A DNA stretch of 64,000 nucleotides from Sphingomonas telluris (GTDB lineage Bacteria > Pseudomonadota > Alphaproteobacteria > Sphingomonadales > Sphingomonadaceae): NCBI RefSeq assembly GCF_022568775.1, contig NZ_JAKZHW010000001.1, positions 62,001-126,000 on the forward strand. The letters are read 5' to 3'. A program made the position numbers and the translations under genes. Every line of letters starts with the position of its first letter. Position 1 is the first letter of the stretch. Below the pieces are notes generated by a model. The model ran no database searches. It worked only from the letters and a program-made list of their open reading frames with translations, and was not told where the DNA came from. Below, piece by piece: positions 8,606 to 17,310 of the stretch.

Positions 8606-10786
8606 ATGTCGGGCCAGCAGAGCCTCGGACCAGCGCACGAATATTTTCGCGACGCGTGGCAGCGCTCGATCCTGTTCCTCGACGTCCTCCGCCAGCGCGG
8701 GAACATCTACCGCGAACAGCAGGAAAAGAGCGCTCCGAACGTCCTCGAATTCGCCGCCGAGCTGGTGCTCGATGGCCGGACCTTACCGAGACCGGTAAAC
8801 TATCTGCTAGTCAGCATCGTCCCGCCCGAGGGGGTGACGGTGGACAATTGCAAGCGGCCATTCGTTGTCGTCGATCCGCGGGCAGGCCACGGCCCCGGCA
8901 TCGGCGGCATGAAGCGCGACAGCGAGATCGGCGTCGCGCTCGGGAACGGACATCCCTGCTATTTCATCGGCTTCCTGCCCGAACCGATTTCGGACCAGAC
9001 CATCGAGGACGTCTGGAACGCGGAAGCGGCCTTCGTTCAGGAGGTCGCGCGCAGGCATCCGGGAGCGGGAAGGCCGGCGGTGATCGGAAACTGCCAGGCG
9101 GGCTGGCAAACGATGATCATGGCCGCCACGCATCCTGACGTGCCGGGGCCGCTGCTGATCGCAGGAGCGCCTTTGTCGTACTGGGCTGGAGTACGCGGCA
9201 AGAACCCCATGCGGTACACGGGCGGAATGCTCGGCGGCACCTGGCTGACGAGCCTTTCCGGCGACCTTGGCGGGGGGAAGTTCGACGGGGCGAACCTGGT
9301 TGCCAACTTCGAATCCCTAAACCCGGCGAACACCTATTTCGAGAAGCCCTACAACGTTTACTCGAAGGTCGACACGGAGGCGGAGCGCTTCCTGGACTTC
9401 GAAACCTGGTGGGGCAGCCCGGTCCTGATGAACGCGGGCGAAATGCAGTGGATCGCCGACAACCTGTTCGTCGGCAACAAGCTGACGTCGGGCGACCTTC
9501 GAACGTCCGACGGCACCCAGATCGATCTGCGCAACATCCAGTCGCCGATCGTGGTGTTCTGCTCGTGGGGGGACGACATCACGCCGCCGCAGCAGGCACT
9601 TGGCTGGGTTACCGACATCTATCGCGACGACGAGGACCTGATCGCGAGCGGGCAGACGATCATCTACTCCGTTCACGGTTCGGTCGGACATCTGGGCATC
9701 TTCGTGTCGGGCAAGATCGCAACTCGCGAGCACGGCGAGTTCACCAGTTCGATGGACATGATCGATATGATGCCGCCCGGCCTCTACGAGGTCGTGATCG
9801 AGGACATCGCGGATGATACCGCCAATCGCGCACTGATCTCCGGCGACTATCTCTTCCGCCTGGTTCCGAGGAAGCTCGACGACGTCCGCGCGCTTGGTGG
9901 CAACAGCGCCGAGGACGACCTCAAGTTCGCGACGGTCGATCGTATCTCGACAATCAATCGGAGACTGTACGAAAGCTACCTCGGCCCCTTCGTCCGCTCA
10001 GTCACGCCGCCTGCCTTCGGGGAGTGGGCGCGCAAGATGCACCCCAACCGCGTCCGCTTCTCCATCTTCTCGGATGAGAATCCTGCCATGGGCTTCGTTG
10101 CCGCGAGTGCTGAGCGGATCCGCGGCCAGCGCGAGGCAGCGGGTGAGCAGAACATGCTCTCCGCGTCCGAAAAGACGATGGCCGCGTCCATCAGCGCAAC
10201 CCTGACGGCCTTCGGCGCGGCTCGCGACGCGCTGACCGAGCAGCTGTTCCACCTGACTTACGGATCACCCCTGCTGCAGGCGCTCGTGGGGCTGGATTCC
10301 AGGGAAGTCGAGGCCGGACGCAGGCCGGAACGAGAGGCGCTGCGCGAGCAGGCCAAGGCGAAGCGGCGCGAGGAGCTCGAAACAAAATACGAGGCCGGAG
10401 GCGCGGTCGAGGCCGCTTTGCGCTCGATTGCCTACATCCGGATGGGCGACGGGAGCGTCGACGAGCGCGGCTACGCGATGATCAAGCAGCTCCATGACGC
10501 GCAGCCGGCCGGCCGGCAACGCACGCTCGCCGAGCTCAAATCCATCGTGCGCGATCAATACCTGCTGCTTCGTCTCGACGAGGAACGCGCCGTCTCGGCC
10601 ATCCCGAAACTCCTCCCGCGCGATGCCGAGGAGCGCGCGCGAACGCTGCGCGCGGTCGAGCGCATCGCTCTCGCGCCGGGCCAGCAGTCGCCGGAAGGCA
10701 AGCGCCGGTTGGCCCGCATCGAGAAGCTGTTTGGAACCAAGGCCGCACCGGCCACGAGGAAGGAAGAGACCGATGCCCGTGCTTGA
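8606..10786 (+). CDS. DUF3141 protein, PhaC-like alpha/beta-hydrolase
   Basis: A 726-residue cytoplasmic protein of the DUF3141 family, related in fold to polyhydroxyalkanoate synthases. The N-terminal half resembles an alpha/beta-hydrolase: VVVDPRAGHGPGIGGMK near residue 87, then VIGNCQAGWQT near residue 170, where the nucleophile-elbow position holds Cys (GNCQAG) as in PHA synthases. A probable acid/His region is CSWGDDITPP and SVGHLGIF. The C-terminal third is charged and helical. It overlaps the phosphate acetyltransferase start by 14 bases, giving the conserved cluster DUF3141-pta-fabI-ackA known from rhizobia and other alphaproteobacteria. The biochemical role is not established. The ATG follows GGAG. 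Confidence 0.85.
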   Translation: MSGQQSLGPAHEYFRDAWQRSILFLDVLRQRGNIYREQQEKSAPNVLEFAAELVLDGRTLPRPVNYLLVSIVPPEGVTVDNCKRPFVVVDPRAGHGPGIGGMKRDSEIGVALGNGHPCYFIGFLPEPISDQTIEDVWNAEAAFVQEVARRHPGAGRPAVIGNCQAGWQTMIMAATHPDVPGPLLIAGAPLSYWAGVRGKNPMRYTGGMLGGTWLTSLSGDLGGGKFDGANLVANFESLNPANTYFEKPYNVYSKVDTEAERFLDFETWWGSPVLMNAGEMQWIADNLFVGNKLTSGDLRTSDGTQIDLRNIQSPIVVFCSWGDDITPPQQALGWVTDIYRDDEDLIASGQTIIYSVHGSVGHLGIFVSGKIATREHGEFTSSMDMIDMMPPGLYEVVIEDIADDTANRALISGDYLFRLVPRKLDDVRALGGNSAEDDLKFATVDRISTINRRLYESYLGPFVRSVTPPAFGEWARKMHPNRVRFSIFSDENPAMGFVAASAERIRGQREAAGEQNMLSASEKTMAASISATLTAFGAARDALTEQLFHLTYGSPLLQALVGLDSREVEAGRRPEREALREQAKAKRREELETKYEAGGAVEAALRSIAYIRMGDGSVDERGYAMIKQLHDAQPAGRQRTLAELKSIVRDQYLLLRLDEERAVSAIPKLLPRDAEERARTLRAVERIALAPGQQSPEGKRRLARIEKLFGTKAAPATRKEETDARA

Positions 10787-11744
10787 AGCCGAGGCCCGTC
10801 CCGGCCGTAACACTCATGCAAAGCTCGACAATCTGATCGCGACCGCGCGAAAGCATCCGCCGGTGAAGGTGGCGGTGGCCCATCCGTGCGATCAGGTGTC
10901 GCTGGAAAGCGCCGTGGCCGCGGCGAAGCTCGGCCTTATCCAGCCAATCCTCGTCGGGCCGGAGCAGCGCATCCGCGAAGTCGCGGCCAAGTACGATCTC
11001 GACATTAGCGGGTTCGAGATTGTCGACGCCGAATACAGCGAGGACTCAGCGGCGAAGGCGGTCGCGCTCGTTCGGGAGGGGCGGGCCGAGGCCCTGATGA
11101 AGGGCAGCCTCCACACCGACGAGTTGATGGGCGCCGTGGTCAAGCGCGACACCGGGCTCCGCACCGCCCGGCGCATCAGCCACTGCTTTATCATGGACGT
11201 GCCGGATCACGACCAGCCGCTCATTATCACCGATGCGGCCGTCAACATTGCGCCGGACCTGAAGGGTAAGGTCGACATCACCCAGAACGCCATCGATCTC
11301 GCTCACGCGCTCGGTCAGAAGGACGTCCGCGTGGCGATCCTGAGCGCAATGGAGAGCGTCAATCCGGACGTGCCATCGACGCTTGAGGCCGCAGCGCTTT
11401 GCAAGATGGCGGACCGCGGCCAGATCACAGGCGCGCAGCTCGATGGTCCGCTCGCGCTCGACAATGCAATCAGTCCCGAAGCCGCCGCGATCAAGAAGAT
11501 CACCTCGCCCGTCGCGGGGCGTGCCTCGATCCTGGTGGTACCCGATCTCGAAGCCGGGAACATGCTTGCGAAGAGCCTGTCGTTCCTCGCCGATGCGGAC
11601 GCGGCAGGCATCGTGCTCGGCGCGAAGGTGCCGATCATCCTGACGAGCCGTGCAGACGAGGAGATGGCGCGGCTGGCGTCCTGTGCGGTCGCTCAATTGC
11701 TCGTCGCCGCGCGGCGTGCCGACGCTTCTTCAGCGATCCAGTAG
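10773..11744 (+). CDS. pta: Phosphate acetyltransferase (Pta/Ptb family)
   Basis: A 323-residue phosphotransacylase of the PTA/PTB family that exchanges CoA for phosphate on acetyl-CoA (or short acyl-CoA) to give acyl phosphate. Family features are ALMKGSLHTDELMGAVV near residue 112 and the C-terminal region with PVAGRASILVVPDLEAGN. It is the short form without the N-terminal MaoC/enoyl-CoA-hydratase-like domain that some relatives carry. The start is set by AGGAAGAG just upstream of ATG inside the DUF3141 coding end. The product feeds acetate kinase, two genes downstream. Acetyl versus butyryl preference cannot be decided from sequence; the acetate kinase partner favours acetyl (or propionyl). 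Confidence 0.9.
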   Translation: MPVLEAEARPGRNTHAKLDNLIATARKHPPVKVAVAHPCDQVSLESAVAAAKLGLIQPILVGPEQRIREVAAKYDLDISGFEIVDAEYSEDSAAKAVALVREGRAEALMKGSLHTDELMGAVVKRDTGLRTARRISHCFIMDVPDHDQPLIITDAAVNIAPDLKGKVDITQNAIDLAHALGQKDVRVAILSAMESVNPDVPSTLEAAALCKMADRGQITGAQLDGPLALDNAISPEAAAIKKITSPVAGRASILVVPDLEAGNMLAKSLSFLADADAAGIVLGAKVPIILTSRADEEMARLASCAVAQLLVAARRADASSAIQ

Positions 11745-11750
11745 GCGCGT

Positions 11751-12527
11751 ATGGATGCGGTCCGGCCGATCCTAAGCGGGCATAAGTCGCTGATTGTCGG
11801 CATCGCGAATGATCAGTCGATTGCCTACGGCTGCGCGGAGGCGTTTCGCGCATCCGGAGCGGATCTCGCGATTACCTGGCTTAACGAAAAGGCGCGTCCT
11901 CACGTCGAGCCTCTCGGGCAGCAATTAGGCGCCGAGATCATGGCGCCGCTGAACGTCGAAAACCCCGGCGAGCTGGAAGCCGTGTTCGAGCAGATCCGCG
12001 AGCGGTGGGGGAGGCTCGACAGCCTCATCCACTCCATCGCCTTCGCGCCGAAGGAGGATCTGCAGGGCGGATTGCTCGACTGTTCATCTGAAGGGTTCGC
12101 GCGGGCAATGGACGTGTCCTGCCACTCCTTCGTGCGCATGGCGAAGCTGGCAGCTCCGCTGATGAGCGACGGCGGCACCATGTTCGCGATGAGCTACCTC
12201 GGCGCCGAGCGGGTGGTGACGAATTACAACGTCATGGGCCCGGTGAAGGCGGCGCTCGAGGCGGCCTGTCGGTACCTCGCCTATGAACTCGGACCACGCG
12301 ATATCCGCGTCCACGCCATCTCGCCGGGACCGCTGAAGACACGCGCCGCATCGGGCATCAAGGAATTCGACCGCCTCCTTAACGACGCGGTCGAGCATTC
12401 GCCGCTCGGCGCGCTCGTCGACATCGAGGATGTCGGCTTCGCCTGCGCCTATCTGGCCACGAAGTTCGCTCGTCGGATCACTGGCGGCACCATCTACATC
12501 GACGGCGGCGCAAACATCGTCGCCTGA
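11751..12527 (+). CDS. fabI: Enoyl-ACP reductase, FabI type
   Basis: A 258-residue short-chain dehydrogenase-like enoyl reductase. NAD(P)H-binding features are SLIVGIANDQSIAYG (residues 14-28); the catalytic tyrosine and lysine are seven residues apart in YNVMGPVKAA, and the C-terminal TGGTIYIDGG is typical of FabI. FabI completes each fatty-acid elongation cycle. Its place inside a phosphotransacetylase-acetate kinase cluster suggests an accessory paralogue (possibly crotonyl-CoA/ACP or polyhydroxybutyrate-linked) rather than the main biosynthetic copy, but this is inference. It starts 7 bases after pta and ends 16 bases before ackA. Confidence 0.9.
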   Translation: MDAVRPILSGHKSLIVGIANDQSIAYGCAEAFRASGADLAITWLNEKARPHVEPLGQQLGAEIMAPLNVENPGELEAVFEQIRERWGRLDSLIHSIAFAPKEDLQGGLLDCSSEGFARAMDVSCHSFVRMAKLAAPLMSDGGTMFAMSYLGAERVVTNYNVMGPVKAALEAACRYLAYELGPRDIRVHAISPGPLKTRAASGIKEFDRLLNDAVEHSPLGALVDIEDVGFACAYLATKFARRITGGTIYIDGGANIVA

Positions 12528-12542
12528 CGGGAGGATACGACC

Positions 12543-13769
12543 ATGACTCGCCAGATCGCCGTGATCAACGCCGGATCTTCCAGCATCAAGTTCGCCGTGT
12601 TCGACGACAATCCCGAACAGTCGCTGCGCTTCCGCGGGCAGGTCGAAAAGATCGGTGTCGGTCCGACCCTGACGGTCGAAGGACCCGACGGCGAAACTTT
12701 GGTTGAGAAGGAATGGGCCGCATCGGACCTGACTCACAAGTCCGCAACGAAGGTCATCCTCGAAACTGCGATTGCCTTGCTGGACGGCGAAGCGGTCGAG
12801 GGCATCGGACACCGCGTCGTTCATGGCGGGATGAAGTTCGCAGGCCCGACCCTGGTCACCAAGGAAGTTCTCGCATCGCTTGCGGAACTCAATCCGCTCG
12901 CGCCGCTGCACCAGCCGCATAACCTGTCGCCGATCGAAACGATCATGGCCGAGGCGCCGCATATCCCGCAGGTGGCGTGCTTCGACACGGCCTTCCACCA
13001 GACCCAGCCGCACCTCTCCTCGGCATTCGCGATCCCGCGGGAGTTGTCGGACGCGGGCGTGCGCCGATACGGCTTCCACGGACTTTCCTATGAATATGTG
13101 AGCGGGAAGCTGCGCGAGGTCGCGCCGGAGTTGGCGGACAAGAAGATCATCATCGCGCATCTCGGCAATGGCGCCAGCCTGTGTGCGCTCGAACATGGCA
13201 AGAGCGTTGCGACCACGATGGGCTTTACGGCCGTCGAGGGCCTGATGATGGGAACGCGATGTGGGTCGATCGATCCGGGCGTGCTCATCTATCTGATGGA
13301 CGAGAAGGGACTCGACGCTCGCGGGCTAGAAGACCTCGTCTACAAGAAGTCCGGCCTCCTCGGCGTGTCGGGAATCTCGTCGGACATGCGCACGCTGCGG
13401 GAGTCGAGCGATCCGCGCGCTCGCGAAGCGATCGATCTCTTCGTTTACCGGATCGTACGCGAAATCGGCTCGCTGGCTGCGGCACTCGGCGGCATCGACG
13501 GCATCGTCTTCACGGGCGGGATCGGTCAGCGGGACACACGGACCAGGCGAGAGGTCATCGCCGGTTGCGGCTGGCTTGGCGCGGTTCTCGACGAGCAGGC
13601 AAACGCGTCAGGCAGTGAGCGGATCGACGCCCGGTCTTCGAAACTGCCGGTGTGGGTGCTTCCGACCGACGAAGAACGGGTCATCGCCCGTCACGCGGCA
13701 CAATTGACGAGCAGATCTAGTGAATCAACGGTCGCGCGGATGGATGCACAGATGCCGCCGGTCGGCTGA
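12543..13769 (+). CDS. ackA: Acetate kinase
   Basis: A 408-residue ASKHA-fold kinase that transfers phosphate from acetyl phosphate to ADP, giving acetate and ATP. The phosphate-binding NAGSSSIKF motif is at residues 8-16; GHRVVHGG and the second ATP-binding region GFHGLSYEY and HLGNGASLCA are intact, as is FTGGIGQRD near the end. The start ATG follows GGGAGG. It is the last gene of the DUF3141-pta-fabI-ackA operon; its 3' end overlaps the convergent unknown gene by 53 bases. With PFL across the divergent promoter it completes an ATP-yielding route from pyruvate to acetate. Confidence 0.95.
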   Translation: MTRQIAVINAGSSSIKFAVFDDNPEQSLRFRGQVEKIGVGPTLTVEGPDGETLVEKEWAASDLTHKSATKVILETAIALLDGEAVEGIGHRVVHGGMKFAGPTLVTKEVLASLAELNPLAPLHQPHNLSPIETIMAEAPHIPQVACFDTAFHQTQPHLSSAFAIPRELSDAGVRRYGFHGLSYEYVSGKLREVAPELADKKIIIAHLGNGASLCALEHGKSVATTMGFTAVEGLMMGTRCGSIDPGVLIYLMDEKGLDARGLEDLVYKKSGLLGVSGISSDMRTLRESSDPRAREAIDLFVYRIVREIGSLAAALGGIDGIVFTGGIGQRDTRTRREVIAGCGWLGAVLDEQANASGSERIDARSSKLPVWVLPTDEERVIARHAAQLTSRSSESTVARMDAQMPPVG

Positions 13770-14067
13770 AGTCGCGCCGTTCCGCGTAGCGGTCGGCAAG
13801 CTCCACATATTCGACGAGGGATTCGAGCTGCGCCTCCAGCTCATTGCGCCAAACCGGGGAAATCCCCGGCGAGCGTAGCGCATCGGCGGTTTCGCGAATG
13901 GCGACGAGCACCGTCTGCCGGAAAGCCTCGATGTTCTCATTCCAGAAGCTGCGATGATCCACTTCGCCCAGCTGCAGTTTGAGCAGGCCGGTCTCCAGAT
14001 CGTCGAGCGACAGCGGCGATGAAGAGTGCTGCTCGGTCGGAAACATCAGGGCAGGGCGCTTCGTCAC
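13717..14067 (-). CDS. Conserved hypothetical protein, 116 aa, convergent with ackA
   Basis: No family recognised. The protein is acidic, soluble and probably helical, with EIYVEL-type heptads in the middle (SLVEYVELADRYAERRD). It runs tail-to-tail into ackA with a 53-base overlap, which is unusual and leaves open that the true stop region is shared coding. The start is a GTG; an ATG seven codons later is an alternative. Moderate confidence that it is a gene. Confidence 0.5.
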   Translation of the reverse strand: MTKRPALMFPTEQHSSSPLSLDDLETGLLKLQLGEVDHRSFWNENIEAFRQTVLVAIRETADALRSPGISPVWRNELEAQLESLVEYVELADRYAERRDFSRPAASVHPSARPLIH

Positions 14068-14127
14068 CCGCGGAGATTAGGGTGACCCCGTCACGCCGAA
14101 CATCGTGGATTGCCCGGAGTAAGGCGA

Positions 14128-14175
14128 TGGTGACCCCTACGGAACTCGAACCCGTGTTTTCGCCGTGAGAGAGCG
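14128..14175 (-). repeat. tRNA-Glu 3' fragment, probable att site (distal end of island)
   Basis: This 48-base stretch matches the 3' part of the intact tRNA-Glu gene at 22609-22684, from the anticodon loop through the T-arm and CCA, with two mismatches (14143 and 14172). Both copies point the same way, so they form a direct repeat about 8.48 kb apart. The upstream half of the tRNA is missing here, so it is a remnant. This is the standard footprint of integration into a tRNA 3' end. Confidence 0.8.
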
Positions 14176-14339
14176 GCTACAGGGACGACGAGGAGCAATC
14201 GCGACCAATACTAACTGCCTGAAATCTGTGGACAGCCTTCGCTGACGTAGGCGGGGAACCATGGCCGACGCTGGTATATAGCGGATGCCAGGCTATGCTG
14301 TTCCAAACCTCGAACGTTAGGCCGAGCAGGAGTGTAGCC

Positions 14340-14468
14340 ATGGCAAAAGGCCAGCAGAGATCGAGCAAAGAGGCGCGCAAGCCGAAGAAGGCCAAGGTCA
14401 AGACAATTGCTGCCAATCCGTCTCAGAAGGGCGGTTCACACGGTCTTGAGCATCTCAAGAACGACTAA
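14340..14468 (+). CDS. Small basic protein, 42 aa
   Basis: A very basic protein rich in Lys and Arg (starts MAKGQQRSSKEARKPKKAK) with no hydrophobic segment. AGGAG lies about 8 bases before the ATG. Similar short Lys-rich proteins starting MAKGQ are common in alphaproteobacteria; the function is unknown. It ends 3 bases before the next small gene, so the two are probably co-transcribed. Confidence 0.6.
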   Translation: MAKGQQRSSKEARKPKKAKVKTIAANPSQKGGSHGLEHLKND

Positions 14469-14471
14469 GCC

Positions 14472-14642
14472 ATGAGAGCCTATCGGCGATTGCGCTGGTC
14501 GAGCACAGCTCTTGAGAGGCTTCGTCGGATGGCCCGAATGGAGCTGTCCGCCGCGGACATCGGCAAGCAATTGGCGGCGACTGAGGAAGAAGTCTGCTCA
14601 AAGGCAAGATGCGAAGGAATACGTCTCGGCCCGCGAGAGTAG
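14472..14642 (+). CDS. Small helix-turn-helix protein, 56 aa
   Basis: The pattern RWSSTALERLRRMARMELS-AADIGKQLAATEEEVCSKA-IRL resembles the short tri-helical DNA-binding module seen at the N-terminus of GcrA and in SANT-like HTH proteins: a Trp, then a helix, then a turn before the recognition helix. It follows the 42-aa basic gene after 3 bases. The function is unknown; DNA binding is inferred from pattern only. Confidence 0.5.
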   Translation: MRAYRRLRWSSTALERLRRMARMELSAADIGKQLAATEEEVCSKARCEGIRLGPRE

Positions 14643-14751
14643 AGGCCGCGAAGGACGCTGCCGATATTGCGCTAGTCGTCGCACCCTGGCTGCGTCCCAT
14701 TGCGAGCAGCATAGCGGGAAACGACAAAAGTTCTGCGGTGACCGCGCCGCG

Positions 14752-14916
14752 CTAGGCCGAGCGGTCGACCTTGCGAGAGGCTTGCCACAGTTCCACCGGC
14801 CGCGCGTCCCAGCGGCTCACCAATGCGGCCGCGTCCTTGTCGTTTTGCGCCTTGAACTCATGGAGGAGGCTAAAATTGCCACCGCCATCGTGAGAAAAGA
14901 GACGATAGACAAACAT
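14752..14916 (-). CDS. Small hypothetical protein, 54 aa
   Basis: Opens MFVYRLFSHDGGGNF and contains ALVSRWDARPVELWQ. No family recognised. The ATG is preceded by GGAGACCTC, a good ribosome-binding site, and the composition is protein-like. Small proteins of this look, an N-terminal beta-strand pair and an alanine-rich helix, are frequent in sphingomonads. Confidence 0.55.
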   Translation of the reverse strand: MFVYRLFSHDGGGNFSLLHEFKAQNDKDAAALVSRWDARPVELWQASRKVDRSA

Positions 14917-15067
14917 GAGGTCTCCTAGAGGCAGATGCTGCCTCAGCCCTTGCTTCGTAGTAGAGTGGCTGACGTTCGCGGCCCTTCTTCCGAGCCTTGT
15001 ATCCGACGAAAGTTAACGGGGTCCCGACTCTTCGCCGTGTAAACGATACTTTTGCACGGTTACTGAG

Positions 15068-16120
15068 TCAGCGGAGCAGACCCGCGGCTCGAAGCGCGTT
15101 CTCGATCGTACTGGCGATCTCGCCGGGTACCCGCTTCGGATGTTCCTCGCTGGGATCAGGCGGCGATGTCGCTGAAGTTGTTCCTCCGCTGCTAGTGAGT
15201 CCCCAAAACCGAAGGATCATACTCGTCGAAGAGATGCCCGCTTCGAGCATGTGCGGACCAGCGACTTCCTGGCTCTGAGGAGAGCGCGTGCTGAGCGGCA
15301 CCCCGTGCCCTAGGCCCTTAACTTGAATTTCTTCGATCACCTCTCGGCCGGTCGGATCGCACCAGACGTACCGTGGGTGGCAATCGACAAGATCGGCTCT
15401 GCACGGTGCCTCGGAGGCTCCCTGAACCATTCGCCATTGGTCTACAATCGCTCGTGCGTTCGTTGGCGCAACGGTCGGATCGAGGGACCCATGCCAAACC
15501 GACAACGATGGCCAAGGGCCGGAGTAATTTGATGCGGAAGCAACAAGCTCGCCTAGCCGCTTAGCGTTTGGAATATCGTGTCCGCGCATGCGCTCAAGCG
15601 CTTGGGGAACGTTGTTCGCTGTCGCGAACGGCAGTCCCGCAATGATGGCACCACCCGCAAAAACGTCGGGGTAGGTCGCCAGCAGGACCATTGCCATCGC
15701 TCCGCCCGCAGAAAGCCCCGTGACGAAGACACGGTTCGGGTCGGTACCATGACGGGCCCGAACCGCCTCCACCATTTGAATGATTGAGAGCGCCTCCCCT
15801 CTGTCGCGTCTGGCGTCACGCGGCGAGAACCAATTGAAGCAAAGATTTGGATTATTTGCCCGTTGCTGCTCTGGGAAAAGTAAGACGAACCCGTGGCGAT
15901 CGGCAGCGACCGTCCAGGCAGCACCACGATCGTAATCTTCCGCGGTTTGAGTACAGCCGTGTAGGACCACAACCAAGGGCGCACGATCCGTTGCCGACTT
16001 GGGAACGTAGATTTTAGCGTCCAGATCGCCGGGGTTTTCGCCAAACCTGTCCAATGCTCGAAGGCGCGCGACCTGTGCGCTGGCTCTGTGCCGGACCACC
16101 CAGGCCGCCTGAGACGGCAT
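15068..16120 (-). CDS. PHB depolymerase-family esterase (LpqC-like)
   Basis: A 350-residue alpha/beta-hydrolase of the poly(3-hydroxybutyrate) depolymerase/LpqC (esterase PHB) family. The oxyanion region is VVVLHGCTQTAEDYD, the nucleophile elbow GLSAGGAM carries the catalytic Ser, the acid is in WHGSLDPTV, and the His in GLGHGVPL. It may act on short polyhydroxyalkanoate or other esters. No strong signal peptide is seen from the chosen ATG, so it is likely intracellular. The open frame continues far upstream but only through the antisense of the neighbouring DUF72 gene, so the ATG at 16120 is preferred. It is divergent from the DUF72 gene, inside the tRNA-bounded segment. Confidence 0.85.
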   Translation of the reverse strand: MPSQAAWVVRHRASAQVARLRALDRFGENPGDLDAKIYVPKSATDRAPLVVVLHGCTQTAEDYDRGAAWTVAADRHGFVLLFPEQQRANNPNLCFNWFSPRDARRDRGEALSIIQMVEAVRARHGTDPNRVFVTGLSAGGAMAMVLLATYPDVFAGGAIIAGLPFATANNVPQALERMRGHDIPNAKRLGELVASASNYSGPWPSLSVWHGSLDPTVAPTNARAIVDQWRMVQGASEAPCRADLVDCHPRYVWCDPTGREVIEEIQVKGLGHGVPLSTRSPQSQEVAGPHMLEAGISSTSMILRFWGLTSSGGTTSATSPPDPSEEHPKRVPGEIASTIENALRAAGLLR

Positions 16121-16255
16121 TCTTGTAAACTGTTTTATGACGCACACCGAATGTTGACCGAAGCACAAATATGAGGGGTTCTGCTGCAATGCACAATGGC
16201 TTTGCTGCACTGCAACATTTATGGCCTTACTGCGCGCGCCAGGCGTTTGCCACAC

Positions 16256-17023
16256 ATGAGCATCCTTATTGGGACCGCAGGCTGGAGTATCCCGCGCGGC
16301 GTCGCAGACTCCTTCCCTGCTGAAGGTAGCGCGCTCGAGCGCTATGCTTCGAGGTTTCGTATCGCAGAGATCAACAGTTCGTTTCACCGGCCCCACCGCA
16401 CCTCGACATGGGAGCGATGGCGGGACAGCGTGCCTCAGGGTTTTCGGTTTTCTGCGAAGTTGCCGAAGGAAATCACTCACACGCGCAAGCTGGTGGATTG
16501 CGGGCCCGAAATCGAAACGTTCCTCGGGCAAGCCCAAACCTTGGGCGAAAAGCTGGCGGTCTTGCTGGTTCAACTGCCGCCTAAGCTGTCGTTCGACAGG
16601 ACTGTCGCCCGTGGCTTCTTCTCAAACCTGATGAACTGTACTGACGCAATCATCGCCTGTGAGCCGCGACACGTTACCTGGTTCTCCGAAGACGCAAGTG
16701 ACTTGCTGGCTGAGCTCGGAGTCGCTCGCGTGGCTGCGGATCCCGCCATCTGCGAGGCCGCCGCGCGGCCTGGGGACTGGGGGGCCCTGCGTTACTGGCG
16801 CCTTCACGGCTCCCCGGTTGTCTATCGATCGAGCTACGTCGACCGCGTTGGTCTCTATGCCTCAGAGCTTACGCGCAACGCGGGCGGAGGGTGCGCGGTG
16901 TGGTGCATATTCGACAATACGGCGTCCTCGGCAGGCGCCTCCGATGCTCTCGCTCTCACCAACGTACTGCAGGAAGCTAGGGTGCCCTATCACGGCCTTC
17001 CTCTGAGGTCCCTGCCGACCTAG
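16256..17023 (+). CDS. DUF72 (YecE-like) protein
   Basis: A 255-residue TIM-barrel-like protein of the DUF72 family. It opens with the diagnostic ILIGTAGWSIPR, followed by RYASRFRIAEINSSFHRP and later YWRLHGSPVVYRSSY and WCIFDNT, which are the family's conserved blocks. The enzymatic activity of DUF72 proteins is unknown. The start was put at the ATG before SILIGTAGWS, where relatives begin; an upstream in-frame ATG would add 20 unlikely residues. Ribosome binding site weak. Confidence 0.85.
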   Translation: MSILIGTAGWSIPRGVADSFPAEGSALERYASRFRIAEINSSFHRPHRTSTWERWRDSVPQGFRFSAKLPKEITHTRKLVDCGPEIETFLGQAQTLGEKLAVLLVQLPPKLSFDRTVARGFFSNLMNCTDAIIACEPRHVTWFSEDASDLLAELGVARVAADPAICEAAARPGDWGALRYWRLHGSPVVYRSSYVDRVGLYASELTRNAGGGCAVWCIFDNTASSAGASDALALTNVLQEARVPYHGLPLRSLPT

Positions 17024-17069
17024 CAGCGGCAACAGGTCAGCGCTAAGGCAGCCAAGATGGAGGGTTTAG

Positions 17070-17282
17070 GTGCGCACTGATAAGGAGCAGATCGCCTGGT
17101 ACCGTGATATCCGCGCTCTAGCGGTGAAGCAGCTGGATCTCATTGAGCAAGGTTGGCGTTTCCAACGTAGTAAGGGCAACGAGCCCCGGGTCGACGTCAC
17201 GGACGAGATTGCCATTCAAGAGCGCCGTACAATCGAGACGATGGATCGCCTGATCCAAATGTATGAGGCTCGATTCCCTTGA
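17070..17282 (+). CDS. Small hypothetical protein, 70 aa
   Basis: A hydrophilic, mostly helical protein (starts MRTDKEQIAWYRDIRAL). The GTG start lies after GGAGGGTTTAG. No family recognised. It is probably a real island gene given the strong ribosome-binding site and balanced composition. Confidence 0.55.
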   Translation: MRTDKEQIAWYRDIRALAVKQLDLIEQGWRFQRSKGNEPRVDVTDEIAIQERRTIETMDRLIQMYEARFP

Positions 17283-17310
17283 ATGCACCCCGGTTCCCAT
17301 GGGGACGCCT

